DNA of 18,622 nucleotides, taken from JAAYZQ01 sp034428935 (lineage in GTDB: Bacteria > Chloroflexota > Anaerolineae > JAAYZQ01). Made by a program: the position numbers and the translations under genes. The stretch covers positions 1-18,622 of the forward strand of contig DAOUHB010000100.1 of the NCBI GenBank assembly GCA_034428935.1. The letters are read 5' to 3'. This document shows, one piece after another, positions 1 through 5,667 of this stretch. A model generated the notes under the pieces. The model was not told the DNA's origin. It made no database searches and worked only from the letters and a program-made list of their open reading frames with translations. The number at the start of each line of letters is the position of its first letter. Position 1 is the first letter of the stretch.

Positions 1-2
1 CA

Positions 3-122
3 GAATCGCCACTGTGCAAGCTGGCCGTGAGAACGTGGCCCAAGCGGGGCGTTACCGTCCTGGACGAACGCGGCCGCGTGGTGGACTTCTCAAGGATGCT
101 GGCCGGGCAGCTCGCGGTGTAA
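3..122 (+). CDS. C-terminal end of an unknown protein (5' truncated)
   Basis: This is an open frame entering from the left edge and ending at TAA 120-122. It reads about 39 residues, ending VVDFSRMLAGQLAV. The composition (charged, with alternating hydrophobics, and GC-rich third positions) is like the other genes here, and the frame stops just before a hairpin-rich gap. This supports a real gene tail rather than chance. The start and most of the protein lie outside the window, so no function can be given. The alternative frame starting near 14 reads straight through the two inverted repeats that follow and is very Arg/Pro/Gly-rich, so I do not accept it. Confidence 0.5.
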   Translation, partial: ESPLCKLAVRTWPKRGVTVLDERGRVVDFSRMLAGQLAV

Positions 123-129
123 AGACAGA

Positions 130-152
130 GGCAGGGGGTTTGACCCCCTGCC
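130..152. terminator. Perfect 9-bp hairpin after the first gene, possible terminator
   Basis: GGCAGGGGG (130-138) and CCCCCTGCC (144-152) pair perfectly around a five-base loop TTTGA. It lies 8 bases after the stop of the truncated gene. There is no T tract, so it could be a weak or factor-dependent terminator, or an RNA-stabilising stem. Confidence 0.45.
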
Positions 153-156
153 CCCC

Positions 157-201
157 GGTGGGCCGGGCTGACAACCCGGACAGGCAGAAGCCCGGCCCAC
201 C
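157..201. repeat. 13-bp perfect inverted repeat with 19-base loop
   Basis: GGTGGGCCGGGCT (157-169) is the exact reverse complement of AGCCCGGCCCACC (189-201). It directly follows the smaller hairpin at 130-152, so two strong stems are stacked in the gap before the gene at 234. It may be a terminator pair or a protein site. There is no T tract. Confidence 0.55.
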
Positions 202-233
202 CCATTATATCACAAAGGGGGAACATCGGAGCA

Positions 234-551
234 ATGGACACAGCACAGAAACCCGCCCACCCCGGCCGTGATCGGCTGGTAGAGCTGCAACACGAGCTGC
301 AAGGCGCCCTAGCTGTTATGGACCCCGAGACCCAGGATTGGGCGCTGCAAACCCTGGAAGAGTTGTTTACCGACCTCGACACCCACGCCCTCCTAGCCCA
401 AGTGTGGCCCGAAATACCAGGGCCTGACCCGGCAACCTGGCAGCCCTCGACGCCCCCGCCGGGCTGGGGGTGGGCAGAGTATGGCGCCTTTCGGGCCGGC
501 TTTCTTGCTGGCCAGAAGAGCACAACCCGAACGAAAGGAAGAGGACAATGA
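234..551 (+). CDS. Unknown small protein, first of an overlapping pair
   Basis: This is a 105-residue acidic protein. ATG 234 is preceded by CGGAG at a short distance, with a second purine-rich stretch AAAGGGGGAA further up. Residues about 15-60 look helical (DRLVELQHELQGALAV and TQDWALQTLEELFTDL). The C-terminal half is Pro/Trp-rich and ends in a basic tail (TRTKGRGQ). Its stop TGA overlaps the next start as ATGA at 548-551, which indicates translational coupling. I recognise no family. The coupled partner carries cysteine pairs, so the two may act together, but that is inference. Confidence 0.6.
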   Translation: MDTAQKPAHPGRDRLVELQHELQGALAVMDPETQDWALQTLEELFTDLDTHALLAQVWPEIPGPDPATWQPSTPPPGWGWAEYGAFRAGFLAGQKSTTRTKGRGQ

Positions 552-1198
552 GCGATCTGCAACTGTACGTCAAGCCAACGAGCAACTACCCCCCGGGAAT
601 GGACCCCACGAGCTTTGAACGGCTGGGGGCGGAATGGACCGGCGAAAGCCTGGCCCTGACCTTTTTTGAGGTGATCGGCTGGGGCGAGCTGGTGGGCGAC
701 TGCTACCCCTGCCCGGTGCACGTGGTCAAGGCTCGGTGCCTGCCCGGCGACGTCTCACAATACGAGGTGTACGCCGGCGGCGTGCTGCATCGAAGCCCGG
801 CGCAACTGAGCGCGGCGGGCTACCTGTCCGGTTTCCTGGTTTACGGGGGCAACAGCGGGATCCGGATCTTGGACCCCACCGGCGAGCCCAGGCCCGGGGA
901 CCTGCCCCCCGGCCGCGGCCTGCCCCTGCTGTGGCTCGAAGACGCCGGCGACCTTCCGGCCAATGTGCGGGCCGTGGTAGACCCCCCGGACGTGAGCCCC
1001 GGCCAGGACCCCGATCCGGATCTCTGCCTGGGATACCTGAAACTTGACCGGCCCGGGGACCTCAACCCCGGAGAGGTGGCCTGTCTGGAGTGTGACGGGA
1101 CCTGCGACGCGGGGATCTGGCTGGCCGCCATGCAAACCCCGGCCGGCGTGCACTACCTGACCGGCCCTTACTGCGATCTCTGCGCTGCGAGCGAATAG
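548..1198 (+). CDS. Unknown protein with C-terminal cysteine pairs (possible zinc site)
   Basis: This is a 216-residue protein. I chose ATG 548 over an upstream in-frame start near 470 because 548 has a good ribosome site (AAAGGAAGAGG) and makes the four-base ATGA overlap with the previous gene. An early CYPCP motif lies near residue 58. The C-terminal part has CLECDGTC followed about 30 residues later by YCDLC, a CxxC...CxxC layout typical of a small zinc knuckle. The middle (about 115-165) is rich in Gly, Pro and Asp. I know no family with this layout. Nucleic-acid or protein binding is a guess based on the cysteine pairs. Confidence 0.65.
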   Translation: MSDLQLYVKPTSNYPPGMDPTSFERLGAEWTGESLALTFFEVIGWGELVGDCYPCPVHVVKARCLPGDVSQYEVYAGGVLHRSPAQLSAAGYLSGFLVYGGNSGIRILDPTGEPRPGDLPPGRGLPLLWLEDAGDLPANVRAVVDPPDVSPGQDPDPDLCLGYLKLDRPGDLNPGEVACLECDGTCDAGIWLAAMQTPAGVHYLTGPYCDLCAASE

Positions 1199-1207
1199 GG
1201 GGGAACC

Positions 1208-1462
1208 ATGAACGGGCAAACCTTCACAATTGGCGAGCTGGCCCGCCGGGTGACGGGCGGCAACGAACGGACGATCCGCAAGCTTCTGAACGACGCCGGC
1301 GCGGATCCGCGACTCGACGAATACGCAGAGGACCCCGGGCAGGTGGTAAGCCGCGAGCTGGTGATTGACCTCTTTGCCCTGCGAGCTGGGGACAGCATGG
1401 GCCGGCGGCTGCGCGTGCTGCTGGGCGAAACAATGGAGGGGGCGGCCGATGCTACAAACTAG
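1208..1462 (+). CDS. Small helix-turn-helix-like protein
   Basis: This is an 84-residue protein with a ribosome site GGGGGGAA just before ATG 1208. The N-terminus FTIGELARRVTGGNERTIRK fits a MerR/excisionase-type helix-turn-helix (helix, turn, recognition helix with Arg and Lys). No effector domain follows, only about 45 residues ending in a short helix, MGRRLRVLLGETM. It begins 9 bases after the previous stop, and the next gene starts inside its last codons, so this is one operon. It is probably a DNA-binding accessory or regulatory protein; the target is unknown. Confidence 0.6.
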   Translation: MNGQTFTIGELARRVTGGNERTIRKLLNDAGADPRLDEYAEDPGQVVSRELVIDLFALRAGDSMGRRLRVLLGETMEGAADATN

Positions 1463-1835
1463 GACCATAGACGCGGCGGAGCTGGGCGACCTGGCCGGCT
1501 GGGAGCGGGCCAACGGCGCCAAGCTGATACAAGCGGAGCTGCTGCCCGGCGGCCGGGCGTGGGCGCTGGTTTTGCCGGTGGCTGACCTGGCCTGGTATGT
1601 GAACGTCTGGAATTGCCGGGCTGACCTGGTGCTGGTGGATGCCCAGGGGGAACGGTGCGCCGAAGAGCTTTATGACCTCGACGCGGCGGTCCTCGACGCC
1701 CTGACCGACCTGGTGATCTACGAGGACCACGGCGCGGCCGTGAACGTGAGCGGGCGTTACTATCCTCTGAGCGACGAAAGCCGGGCGGCTTTTGCCCGGC
1801 TGATGGACACAGCCAAACCCCGGGCCAGTGGATAG
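1449..1835 (+). CDS. Unknown acidic protein
   Basis: This is a 128-residue protein. ATG 1449 follows GGAGGGGGCGG and overlaps the end of the previous gene by 14 bases. The longer open frame upstream (from about 1365) lies inside the HTH gene and lacks a ribosome site. Residues about 35-70 alternate as beta strands (GRAWALVLPVADLAWYVNVW, ADLVLVDAQGERC), then helices follow (YDLDAAVLDALTDLV). It ends in a short basic tail. It has no signal peptide or membrane segment. I recognise no family; the compact alpha/beta character suggests a soluble small domain. Confidence 0.6.
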   Translation: MLQTRTIDAAELGDLAGWERANGAKLIQAELLPGGRAWALVLPVADLAWYVNVWNCRADLVLVDAQGERCAEELYDLDAAVLDALTDLVIYEDHGAAVNVSGRYYPLSDESRAAFARLMDTAKPRASG

Positions 1836-1857
1836 GGGGGAGCCTGGCCCACCGACT

Positions 1858-1902
1858 TTGCCCCATCTGGCGGCCGGCCTGTTGGCCCACCAGGTGGGGC
1901 AA
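1858..1902. repeat. 13-bp inverted repeat containing the CCCACCAGGTGGGG motif
   Basis: TTGCCCCATCTGG (1858-1870) pairs with CCAGGTGGGGCAA (1890-1902) with a single G-T pair. It sits in the 113-base gap between two small genes. The right arm carries the odd-centred palindrome CCACC-A-GGTGG, which recurs near 9280, 12962 and 14009. It could be a terminator or a protein-binding stem. Confidence 0.5.
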
Positions 1903-1948
1903 GGTGAGCGGGACAGCCTTACAAATCTGACAAAACGAGGGGGCAAAC

Positions 1949-2173
1949 GTGGCAGAGTATCGCTTTCATCTGGCGGCCGTGACGGTGGCCATCGTAAGCA
2001 ACGCCGGCGCTGGTGGCCCGCGGTTTTCGGCCGTGGTCACAGACGCCGGCGGCCAGGTGATCGGAGAGGGACAGGACCGGACAGAGCCGGGCGCCGTGGG
2101 CCTGGCTATCCTGGCAGCCCGCCGGGCAGGGAAGGGCCTGCAGGCCGGTTTGCGCCGGGCGTGTGCCCTGTAG
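1949..2173 (+). CDS. Unknown 74-residue protein
   Basis: GTG 1949 follows the ribosome site GAGGGGG at a five-base spacing. The sequence alternates like a beta sheet (AEYRFHLAAVTVAIVS, PRFSAVVTDAGGQVIGEG) and ends with a basic helix (AILAARRAGKGLQAGLRRA). That gives a small beta-beta-helix layout, vaguely like the first strands of an RNase H-type fold, but with no catalytic residues that I can confirm. It stands alone between two gaps. Function is unknown. Confidence 0.5.
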   Translation: MAEYRFHLAAVTVAIVSNAGAGGPRFSAVVTDAGGQVIGEGQDRTEPGAVGLAILAARRAGKGLQAGLRRACAL

Positions 2174-2317
2174 GGTGCGAGAGAGTTTGTAGCATGGTCT
2201 TTGTAAGCCGATCGGAACTTATCGGGCCTTTTCTGAACGTTCGCATATTCAGCCCGGCCCCCGCGGGCGCTGCCCTCTTTGGCCCTTAAGGGGCTGGCTG
2301 GCCTGTCGTTCTGTCGT

Positions 2318-2346
2318 TTGCCGTCTGGAGTGAAGCGGGGTATAAT
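2318..2346 (+). promoter_or_regulatory. Sigma-70-type promoter of the integrase gene
   Basis: TTGCCG (2318-2323), a 17-base spacer and a perfect TATAAT (2341-2346) lie about 70 bases before the integrase start. The gap before it (2174-2317) holds no gene. It contains short self-complementary words such as CCGATCGG but no clear terminator. Confidence 0.7.
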
Positions 2347-2417
2347 GCCCTATGATAGCTTATGAGAATGTCAATTCTAGAAACCTATCACCCCACCAGG
2401 GGGAGAAAGGGGGTAAC

Positions 2418-3422
2418 ATGGGAAACGAGCTGCAAAGTACCGCCCTGGCTGTGACCACAACCGGCCCGGGCGCCCTGCAGGTGGCCAGCGGGCGGCCCCT
2501 CGACGAAAACCCGGCGGCCGTCTACCTGGCCGGGCAAAAAGCACGGCGAGCGCAACGGGCGGCCCTGGACACGATCGCGGCCATCCTGAGCGGTGGCCAG
2601 GCAGACGCCCTAACCCTCGACTGGTCAAAGGTGCGCTTTCAGCACGCAGCCGCCATCCGGGCCAAGCTGGCGGAGCGATACGCCCCGGCGACGGTCAACC
2701 GGCACCTTTCAGCCCTGCGCGGGACCCTCGAAGCAGCCTGGAAGCTGGGCCAGATCGACGCCGAAACTTACAGGCAGGTGGCCGACGTGAAAGGATTGAA
2801 AGCGGAACGGCTGCCCACCGGGCGGAGCCTGACCCCCGGCGAGATAGCGGCCCTCTTTGCGGCCTGTGCCCATGATGCAACCCCCGCCGGCGTGCGCGAC
2901 GCGGCGATCCTGGCCCTTCTGCGTTTGGGCCTGCGCCGGCAAGAGGTGGCCGATCTGCAGATGGGCAACTTTGACCGGGCAGGCGAAACCGTAAAGGTGA
3001 CGGGCAAGGGTGACAAGCAACGGCTGGTGCCCCTGGGCGCCGGCGCACTCGACGTCCTGACCGACTGGCTTACACTCCGCGGCGATCGGCCTGGCCCCCT
3101 GCTGTGCCAGGTGAACAAGGCCGGGCGGATCCTGGCCGAAGGGCTGACCCCCCAGGCAGTTTACAACGCCCTGGCCAAACGGGCGGAGCTGGCCGGCGTG
3201 AACAACCTGAGCCCCCACGATTGGCGCCGGACCTTTGTTGGCGATCTCCTGGACGCCGGCGCCGATCTGGCGACGGTGCAACAGCTCGCGGGCCATGCTG
3301 ACCCCAAGACGACGGCCCGCTATGACCGGCGCCCGGACGTGGCCAAGCGGCGGGCCGTGGATCGGCTGCATATACCCTGGCAGCGGGCAACCCTGCCCGG
3401 GGCTGAGCAGGGGGGGCAGTAG
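2418..3422 (+). CDS. Tyrosine recombinase / phage-type integrase
   Basis: This 334-residue protein is expected to cut and rejoin DNA at attachment sites through a 3'-phosphotyrosine intermediate. All catalytic elements are visible: Arg in GLRRQEV (about 173), the beta-hairpin Lys in GKGDKQR (about 200), His-x-x-Arg in SPHDWRRTF (267, 270), His in LAGHAD (293) and the Tyr nucleophile in TARYDRR (302). An N-terminal SAM-like core-binding domain covers about 30-125 (ATVNRHLSALRGTLEAAW). Length matches XerC/D-like or ICE integrases. I chose ATG 2418 because of its ribosome site (GGAGAAAGGGGG); an in-frame ATG at 2352 has none. The gene has its own promoter and a 630-base non-coding flank downstream where an attachment site could lie. 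No partner excisionase is adjacent; the HTH protein at 14250 could serve. Confidence 0.93.
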   Translation: MGNELQSTALAVTTTGPGALQVASGRPLDENPAAVYLAGQKARRAQRAALDTIAAILSGGQADALTLDWSKVRFQHAAAIRAKLAERYAPATVNRHLSALRGTLEAAWKLGQIDAETYRQVADVKGLKAERLPTGRSLTPGEIAALFAACAHDATPAGVRDAAILALLRLGLRRQEVADLQMGNFDRAGETVKVTGKGDKQRLVPLGAGALDVLTDWLTLRGDRPGPLLCQVNKAGRILAEGLTPQAVYNALAKRAELAGVNNLSPHDWRRTFVGDLLDAGADLATVQQLAGHADPKTTARYDRRPDVAKRRAVDRLHIPWQRATLPGAEQGGQ

Positions 3423-3598
3423 CCTTGTTGGTACTTGGGTTGGTACAGCCCACCCCCTCCAGGATGCCCCCCAGGGGCCTTTGTAGGCCGGGAACGTGGC
3501 AAACTGGCCAAAATCCGGCCGTTTCCCTATTCCTGGGGCATTGTAGAGGCTTTGGGGGAGATAGAGCGGGAAAAGGCCCCAAAAGGCGCCCCCCCCGG

Positions 3599-3624
3599 CC
3601 CCTGTGTTCAGCCCCTGTGTTCAG
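3599..3624. repeat. Two direct 13-bp repeats, CCCCTGTGTTCAG
   Basis: The unit CCCCTGTGTTCAG occurs twice head to tail with a 13-base period in the gap downstream of the integrase. It is a candidate arm-type binding site; nothing else is known. Confidence 0.55.
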
Positions 3625-3690
3625 CTCGCAGCCAATGGCCCCCTATGGGCCGGCCCTCCAGGACGGGGCGGCGAGCTGGCCAGGCGAAAC

Positions 3691-3705
3691 CGGACACTGT
3701 GTCCG
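3691..3705. promoter_or_regulatory. Odd-centred 15-bp palindrome, possible operator
   Basis: CGGACAC-T-GTGTCCG is a perfect inverted repeat with a single central base. Its size fits a dimeric regulator or recombinase accessory site. No promoter was recognised next to it. Confidence 0.45.
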
Positions 3706-3790
3706 ATTTGCGGGCCGGCTGCAGGGAGCAGGGACGCCGGCGGCCTGCTGTGTACCGCTTCCTTGGCGGTGGCCGGGACCTGGAGGGATG

Positions 3791-3813
3791 ACACAACGTG
3801 ACAAAACGTGACA
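3791..3813. repeat. 10-bp tandem repeats (ACAMAACGTG)x2
   Basis: ACACAACGTG, ACAAAACGTG and a partial ACA follow each other with a 10-base period, so the units lie on one face of the helix. Such phasing suits cooperative protein binding, for example integrase arm sites or an iteron. Confidence 0.5.
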
Positions 3814-3934
3814 GCGGCCGGGCAGGGGGAAGGGGCGTCAAAATCGCTGGCCAACCCAGCGCCAAGACCGCGCGGGTAATCGGAATTTTTTCTGTACGGG
3901 TTGGGGGACTTGCGCCCCCTCGCCGGGCAGAGGA

Positions 3935-3950
3935 CATTTCCCGGGAAATA
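3935..3950. promoter_or_regulatory. Noc/ParB-type palindromic site (site 1)
   Basis: CATTTCCCGGGAAATA contains the perfect palindrome ATTTCCCGGGAAAT, the known recognition sequence of the ParB paralogue Noc. It is followed by CCCGGGCGCCCTCG, nearly the same flank as site 2 at 5050. No ParB or Noc gene is in the window. Confidence 0.6.
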
Positions 3951-4054
3951 CCCGGGCGCCCTCGGATGCCTTTGGATGCCTTTTCCGGAAGGGGCCTTGA
4001 TACATTTTGCGGCGCCGGGGCGGGGTGCAAATCGGGGTGGCCAGGGGGTAGGCC

Positions 4055-4912
4055 GTGAGGACCTGCGACGTTTGCGGCCGTGAGCTGACCGGCAAGCCGG
4101 CGGCCAGCAGGCGCGGCCGGTGGGGGCTTGATCTGTGTCATACCTGCTGGCAGAGACTCCGCAAGCGGGAACGGGCCGGGCAGGGGAGCCCGCCCACCCT
4201 CGAAGAGCGGGCAGGGGCAGCCGGCGCCGGCGGCCCGCCCTATGCCTGGCCGGCCTGCGAGCTGTGCGGCCAGGACCTGGGCGACGGCGACGGGTATTAT
4301 ACCGTGAAGGGCAAGCCCCGGCGGTTTTGCTCGAGCTGGTGCAAGGCGACGGCCAACAGCCGGGCCGGCGCCCCCATCCGGGCGGAGAAAGCCCGGCAAC
4401 GAGTACGGGCGGGGACCTGGCAGAATCCGGCGGAGCATCATACCCCGGACAGCCTGCGAGCGGCGGCCCTGGCCGGGGCGGCCGTGCGGGCCGAACAACA
4501 CCGGGCAGCCCTCGAAGCGGGGACCTGGCAAAACCCGGCCGATGCCCCCGGCGCCCGGGACAAGCTGAGCCGGCCCCGGGTGCACGGCGACAACCCGGCC
4601 CTACACCGGGCAATGGAGCGGCTGCGGAGCGGCCTGCAGGTGGCCGACCTCGAGCCGGAAGAGGCAGAGGCCCACCGGACCCACAACCGGGCGCGGGCGC
4701 GGGCGCTGCGCCGGCGGCCGCCAAACGAGGCCCTGAGAGCGGCCAGGCGGGCGGCCGGCCTGAGCATTGCGGAGCTGGCCCGGCGGGTGGGGGTGGCCTA
4801 CAACACGGCCCACCGGTGGGAAGCCTACGGCGCCCACGCCCGGGACCTCGAAACCCGGCGGCGGGTGGCCCTGGTCCTGGGCTGCGATCCGTGGGCCGGC
4901 GGTGACAGGTGA
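4055..4912 (+). CDS. Double zinc-ribbon protein with C-terminal XRE-type HTH
   Basis: This is a 285-residue protein. GTG 4055 follows AGGGGGTAGG. Zinc site 1 is CDVC...CHTC (Cys 4, 7, 28, 31). Zinc site 2 is CELC...CSSWC (Cys 68, 71, 92, 96). A middle section (about 110-170) repeats the phrase GTWQNPA twice in a helical, Ala/Arg-rich setting. The last 60 residues form a Cro/C1 (XRE) helix-turn-helix, with LRAARRAAGLSIAELARRVG and YNTAHRWE as the recognition region. The fold order suggests a DNA-binding regulator or a phage/ICE accessory protein. The combination of two zinc ribbons with XRE is unusual. It lies alone between two long regulatory gaps, so it could be the regulator that reads some of the palindromes nearby; this is inference. 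Confidence 0.75.
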   Translation: MRTCDVCGRELTGKPAASRRGRWGLDLCHTCWQRLRKRERAGQGSPPTLEERAGAAGAGGPPYAWPACELCGQDLGDGDGYYTVKGKPRRFCSSWCKATANSRAGAPIRAEKARQRVRAGTWQNPAEHHTPDSLRAAALAGAAVRAEQHRAALEAGTWQNPADAPGARDKLSRPRVHGDNPALHRAMERLRSGLQVADLEPEEAEAHRTHNRARARALRRRPPNEALRAARRAAGLSIAELARRVGVAYNTAHRWEAYGAHARDLETRRRVALVLGCDPWAGGDR

Positions 4913-4986
4913 ACCGCCGGCCCCGTCTTGCCCATAGGGGGCCTTTGGCTCTGCGCGGCGAGCTGACGATCTCCGGGGGTGTGACG

Positions 4987-5065
4987 CACAAGACGCCGGC
5001 GCCCTGCAGGGGGGAGAGAGGCGGCACCTTTACGCGCGTAATAGGCCGATGTTTCCCGGGAAACA
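4987..5065. repeat. Composite repeat block, copy 1 (CACAAGACG, TTACGCGCGTAA, Noc-like palindrome)
   Basis: In order the block has CACAAGACGCCGGCG (4987-5001), CCTTTACGCGCGTAATAG containing the perfect palindrome TTACGCGCGTAA (5030-5041), and TGTTTCCCGGGAAACA (5050-5065). The same three elements in the same order recur at 14091-14165. The last palindrome differs from the ParB parS consensus only in its two central-flanking bases, and from the Noc site in the outer bases. Confidence 0.7.
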
Positions 5066-5164
5066 CCGGGCGCCCTCGACGATGCGCCGGCGGGGCGGTG
5101 CGCCCCTGGCAGGACCTGGACGCCGGCGAGCTGGCCCGGCCAGGACAGCGCGAAAAAGCGCGAT

Positions 5165-5179
5165 CCGGCGTGACGCCGG
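5165..5179. repeat. Odd-centred 15-bp palindrome
   Basis: CCGGCGT-G-ACGCCGG is a perfect inverted repeat in non-coding DNA, surrounded by further GCCGGCG words. It may be a hairpin or a binding site. Confidence 0.4.
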
Positions 5180-5332
5180 CGACGTCCGGCCCGGCCAGGA
5201 CCTGGAGAAACCAGGATCCGGGCCGGCGAGCTGGGCGGGGTGATTATGCGAATGTGGGCGGCGGGCTGTGGACTTATCTTGATAACGCCATAACCCAACC
5301 CCAAACATCTGTTCAGTCATGGCAGAGGAACC

Positions 5333-5361
5333 TTGCAATACTGTCGTCTTTGTGGTATACT
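5333..5361 (+). promoter_or_regulatory. Promoter of the replication operon leader
   Basis: TTGCAA (5333-5338), 17 bases and TATACT (5356-5361) make a good sigma-70 promoter, with an expected start near 5368. It would produce a leader of about 300 bases reaching the RHH gene at 5668, passing several stem-loops and an intrinsic terminator. Confidence 0.7.
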
Positions 5362-5379
5362 TCTACTACTTGTAGTAGA
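5362..5379. promoter_or_regulatory. 18-bp palindromic operator at the transcription start
   Basis: TCTACTACTTGTAGTAGA is a perfect palindrome beginning one base after the -10 box, so a bound dimer would cover the start site. The RHH protein encoded downstream (5668-5865) is a natural candidate repressor by analogy with CopG; no direct proof. Partial TCTACA words recur at about 5391 and 5424. Confidence 0.65.
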
Positions 5380-5429
5380 CGGTGAACGATCTACAAGATG
5401 TGGGACCTTGACAACCTAGTTAATACCGT

Positions 5430-5543
5430 TCTACAAAGCTCCGCCCGGTGCGGGCAACACCGGGCGTGAGACGGGCGGGATAACCTTTTTCTGTGGGCGG
5501 TCTCCCCCTTGACGGTTGGGCAATCTGATATTGCCAACTGTCC
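5430..5543 (-). ncRNA. Possible antisense RNA to the operon leader
   Basis: A perfect minus-strand promoter (5550-5578) points left into the leader of the replication operon. RNA starting near 5543 would open with a stem-loop made from the imperfect inverted repeat 5511-5541 (GACAGTTGGCAAT against ATTGCCCAACCGTC). About 100 bases on it would reach the perfect stem CGCCCGGTG/CACCGGGCG (5445-5469). The tail after this stem (GAGCTTTGTAG) is only weakly U-rich, so the 3' end is uncertain. Complementarity to the leader upstream of its terminator recalls antisense attenuation control in plasmids such as pT181 and pIP501. Confidence 0.5.
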
Positions 5544-5549
5544 AAGGAG

Positions 5550-5578
5550 AGTATAGCACATCTTAACACAACTGTCAA
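5550..5578 (-). promoter_or_regulatory. Strong minus-strand promoter (TTGACA N17 TATACT)
   Basis: On the minus strand the -35 box TTGACA (5578-5573) and the -10 box TATACT (5555-5550) have the ideal 17-base spacing. The sequence over the -10, ATGTGCTATACT, is identical to that of the + promoter at 10635-10663, which indicates a shared operator half-site. Confidence 0.8.
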
Positions 5579-5585
5579 CAAAAAA

Positions 5586-5599
5586 TCGGATATATCCGA
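5586..5599. promoter_or_regulatory. Palindrome TCGGATATATCCGA, operator of the TCGGRTATAYCCGA type
   Basis: This is a perfect 14-bp palindrome 8 bases upstream of the minus-strand -35 box and within the operon leader. It matches the palindrome TCGGGTATACCCGA at 14221-14234 except for one symmetric base pair, so the same regulator probably binds both. Confidence 0.6.
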
Positions 5600-5619
5600 G
5601 TTGGCAGAACGTAGGGGGC

Positions 5620-5652
5620 AAGCCGCCACAGCCAGGCGGCTTTTTTCTTTTT
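5620..5652 (+). terminator. Intrinsic terminator in the leader, directly before the RHH gene (probable attenuator)
   Basis: GCCGCC (5622-5627) and GGCGGC (5635-5640) enclose a seven-base loop and are followed by TTTTTTCTTTTT (5641-5652). This is a textbook rho-independent terminator acting on + strand RNA. The ribosome site GGAGGTG of the next gene begins only four bases later. No good promoter was seen between the terminator and the gene, so transcripts from 5333 must read through. That is the arrangement of a transcription attenuator. Confidence 0.85.
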
Positions 5653-5667
5653 CCTGGAGGTGTAAGA

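Larger units (their letters stand above)
3423..4054. other. 632-base non-coding region after the integrase, repeat-bearing
   Basis: No open frame here has both a ribosome site and plausible composition. The frames that exist are Pro/Arg/Gly-rich shadows. The region holds two 13-bp direct repeats (3599-3624), a palindrome CGGACAC-T-GTGTCCG (3691-3705), two 10-bp tandem repeats (3791-3810) and a Noc-type palindrome (3935-3950). Position beside the integrase makes it a candidate attP/arm-site region, but no core duplication can be shown from this window. Confidence 0.5.
4913..5332. other. Non-coding repeat-rich region before the replication operon
   Basis: A 158-codon frame crosses this region but reads through repeats and hairpins and has a poor composition, so I treat the stretch as non-coding. 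It holds the composite repeat block (4987-5065), the palindrome CCGGCGT-G-ACGCCGG (5165-5179) and a cluster of GCCGGCGAGCTGG words. Near 5276 comes a more AT-rich stretch with TTATCTTGATAA, a perfect 12-bp palindrome. Together with the control region that follows it is a fair candidate for part of an origin. Confidence 0.5.

Noticed and set aside
204..209. ATTATA as a minus-strand -10 box before the gene at 234
   Set aside because: No -35 at a suitable distance and no extended -10; probably just the AT-rich gap.
14..271. 85-codon + frame at the left edge
   Set aside because: It reads through two strong inverted repeats, is Arg/Gly/Pro-rich, and another frame ends sensibly at 122.
3435..3811. 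Overlapping + frames after the integrase
   Set aside because: No ribosome site and a biased composition across direct repeats; treated as non-coding.
3608..5066. Long minus-strand frames of 325 and 481 codons
   Set aside because: They lie opposite the zinc-ribbon/XRE gene and non-coding repeats. They are dominated by Pro, Arg, Gly and Ala, as expected for GC-rich shadow frames, and lack ribosome sites.
5265..5290. TGTGGA word near 5269 and the TTATCTTGATAA palindrome as DnaA boxes
   Set aside because: Too far from the TTATCCACA consensus, and no cluster of such boxes is present.
4909..5385. 158-codon + frame after the zinc-ribbon/XRE gene
   Set aside because: It would translate the composite repeat block, several palindromes and a promoter. 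The composition is not protein-like.
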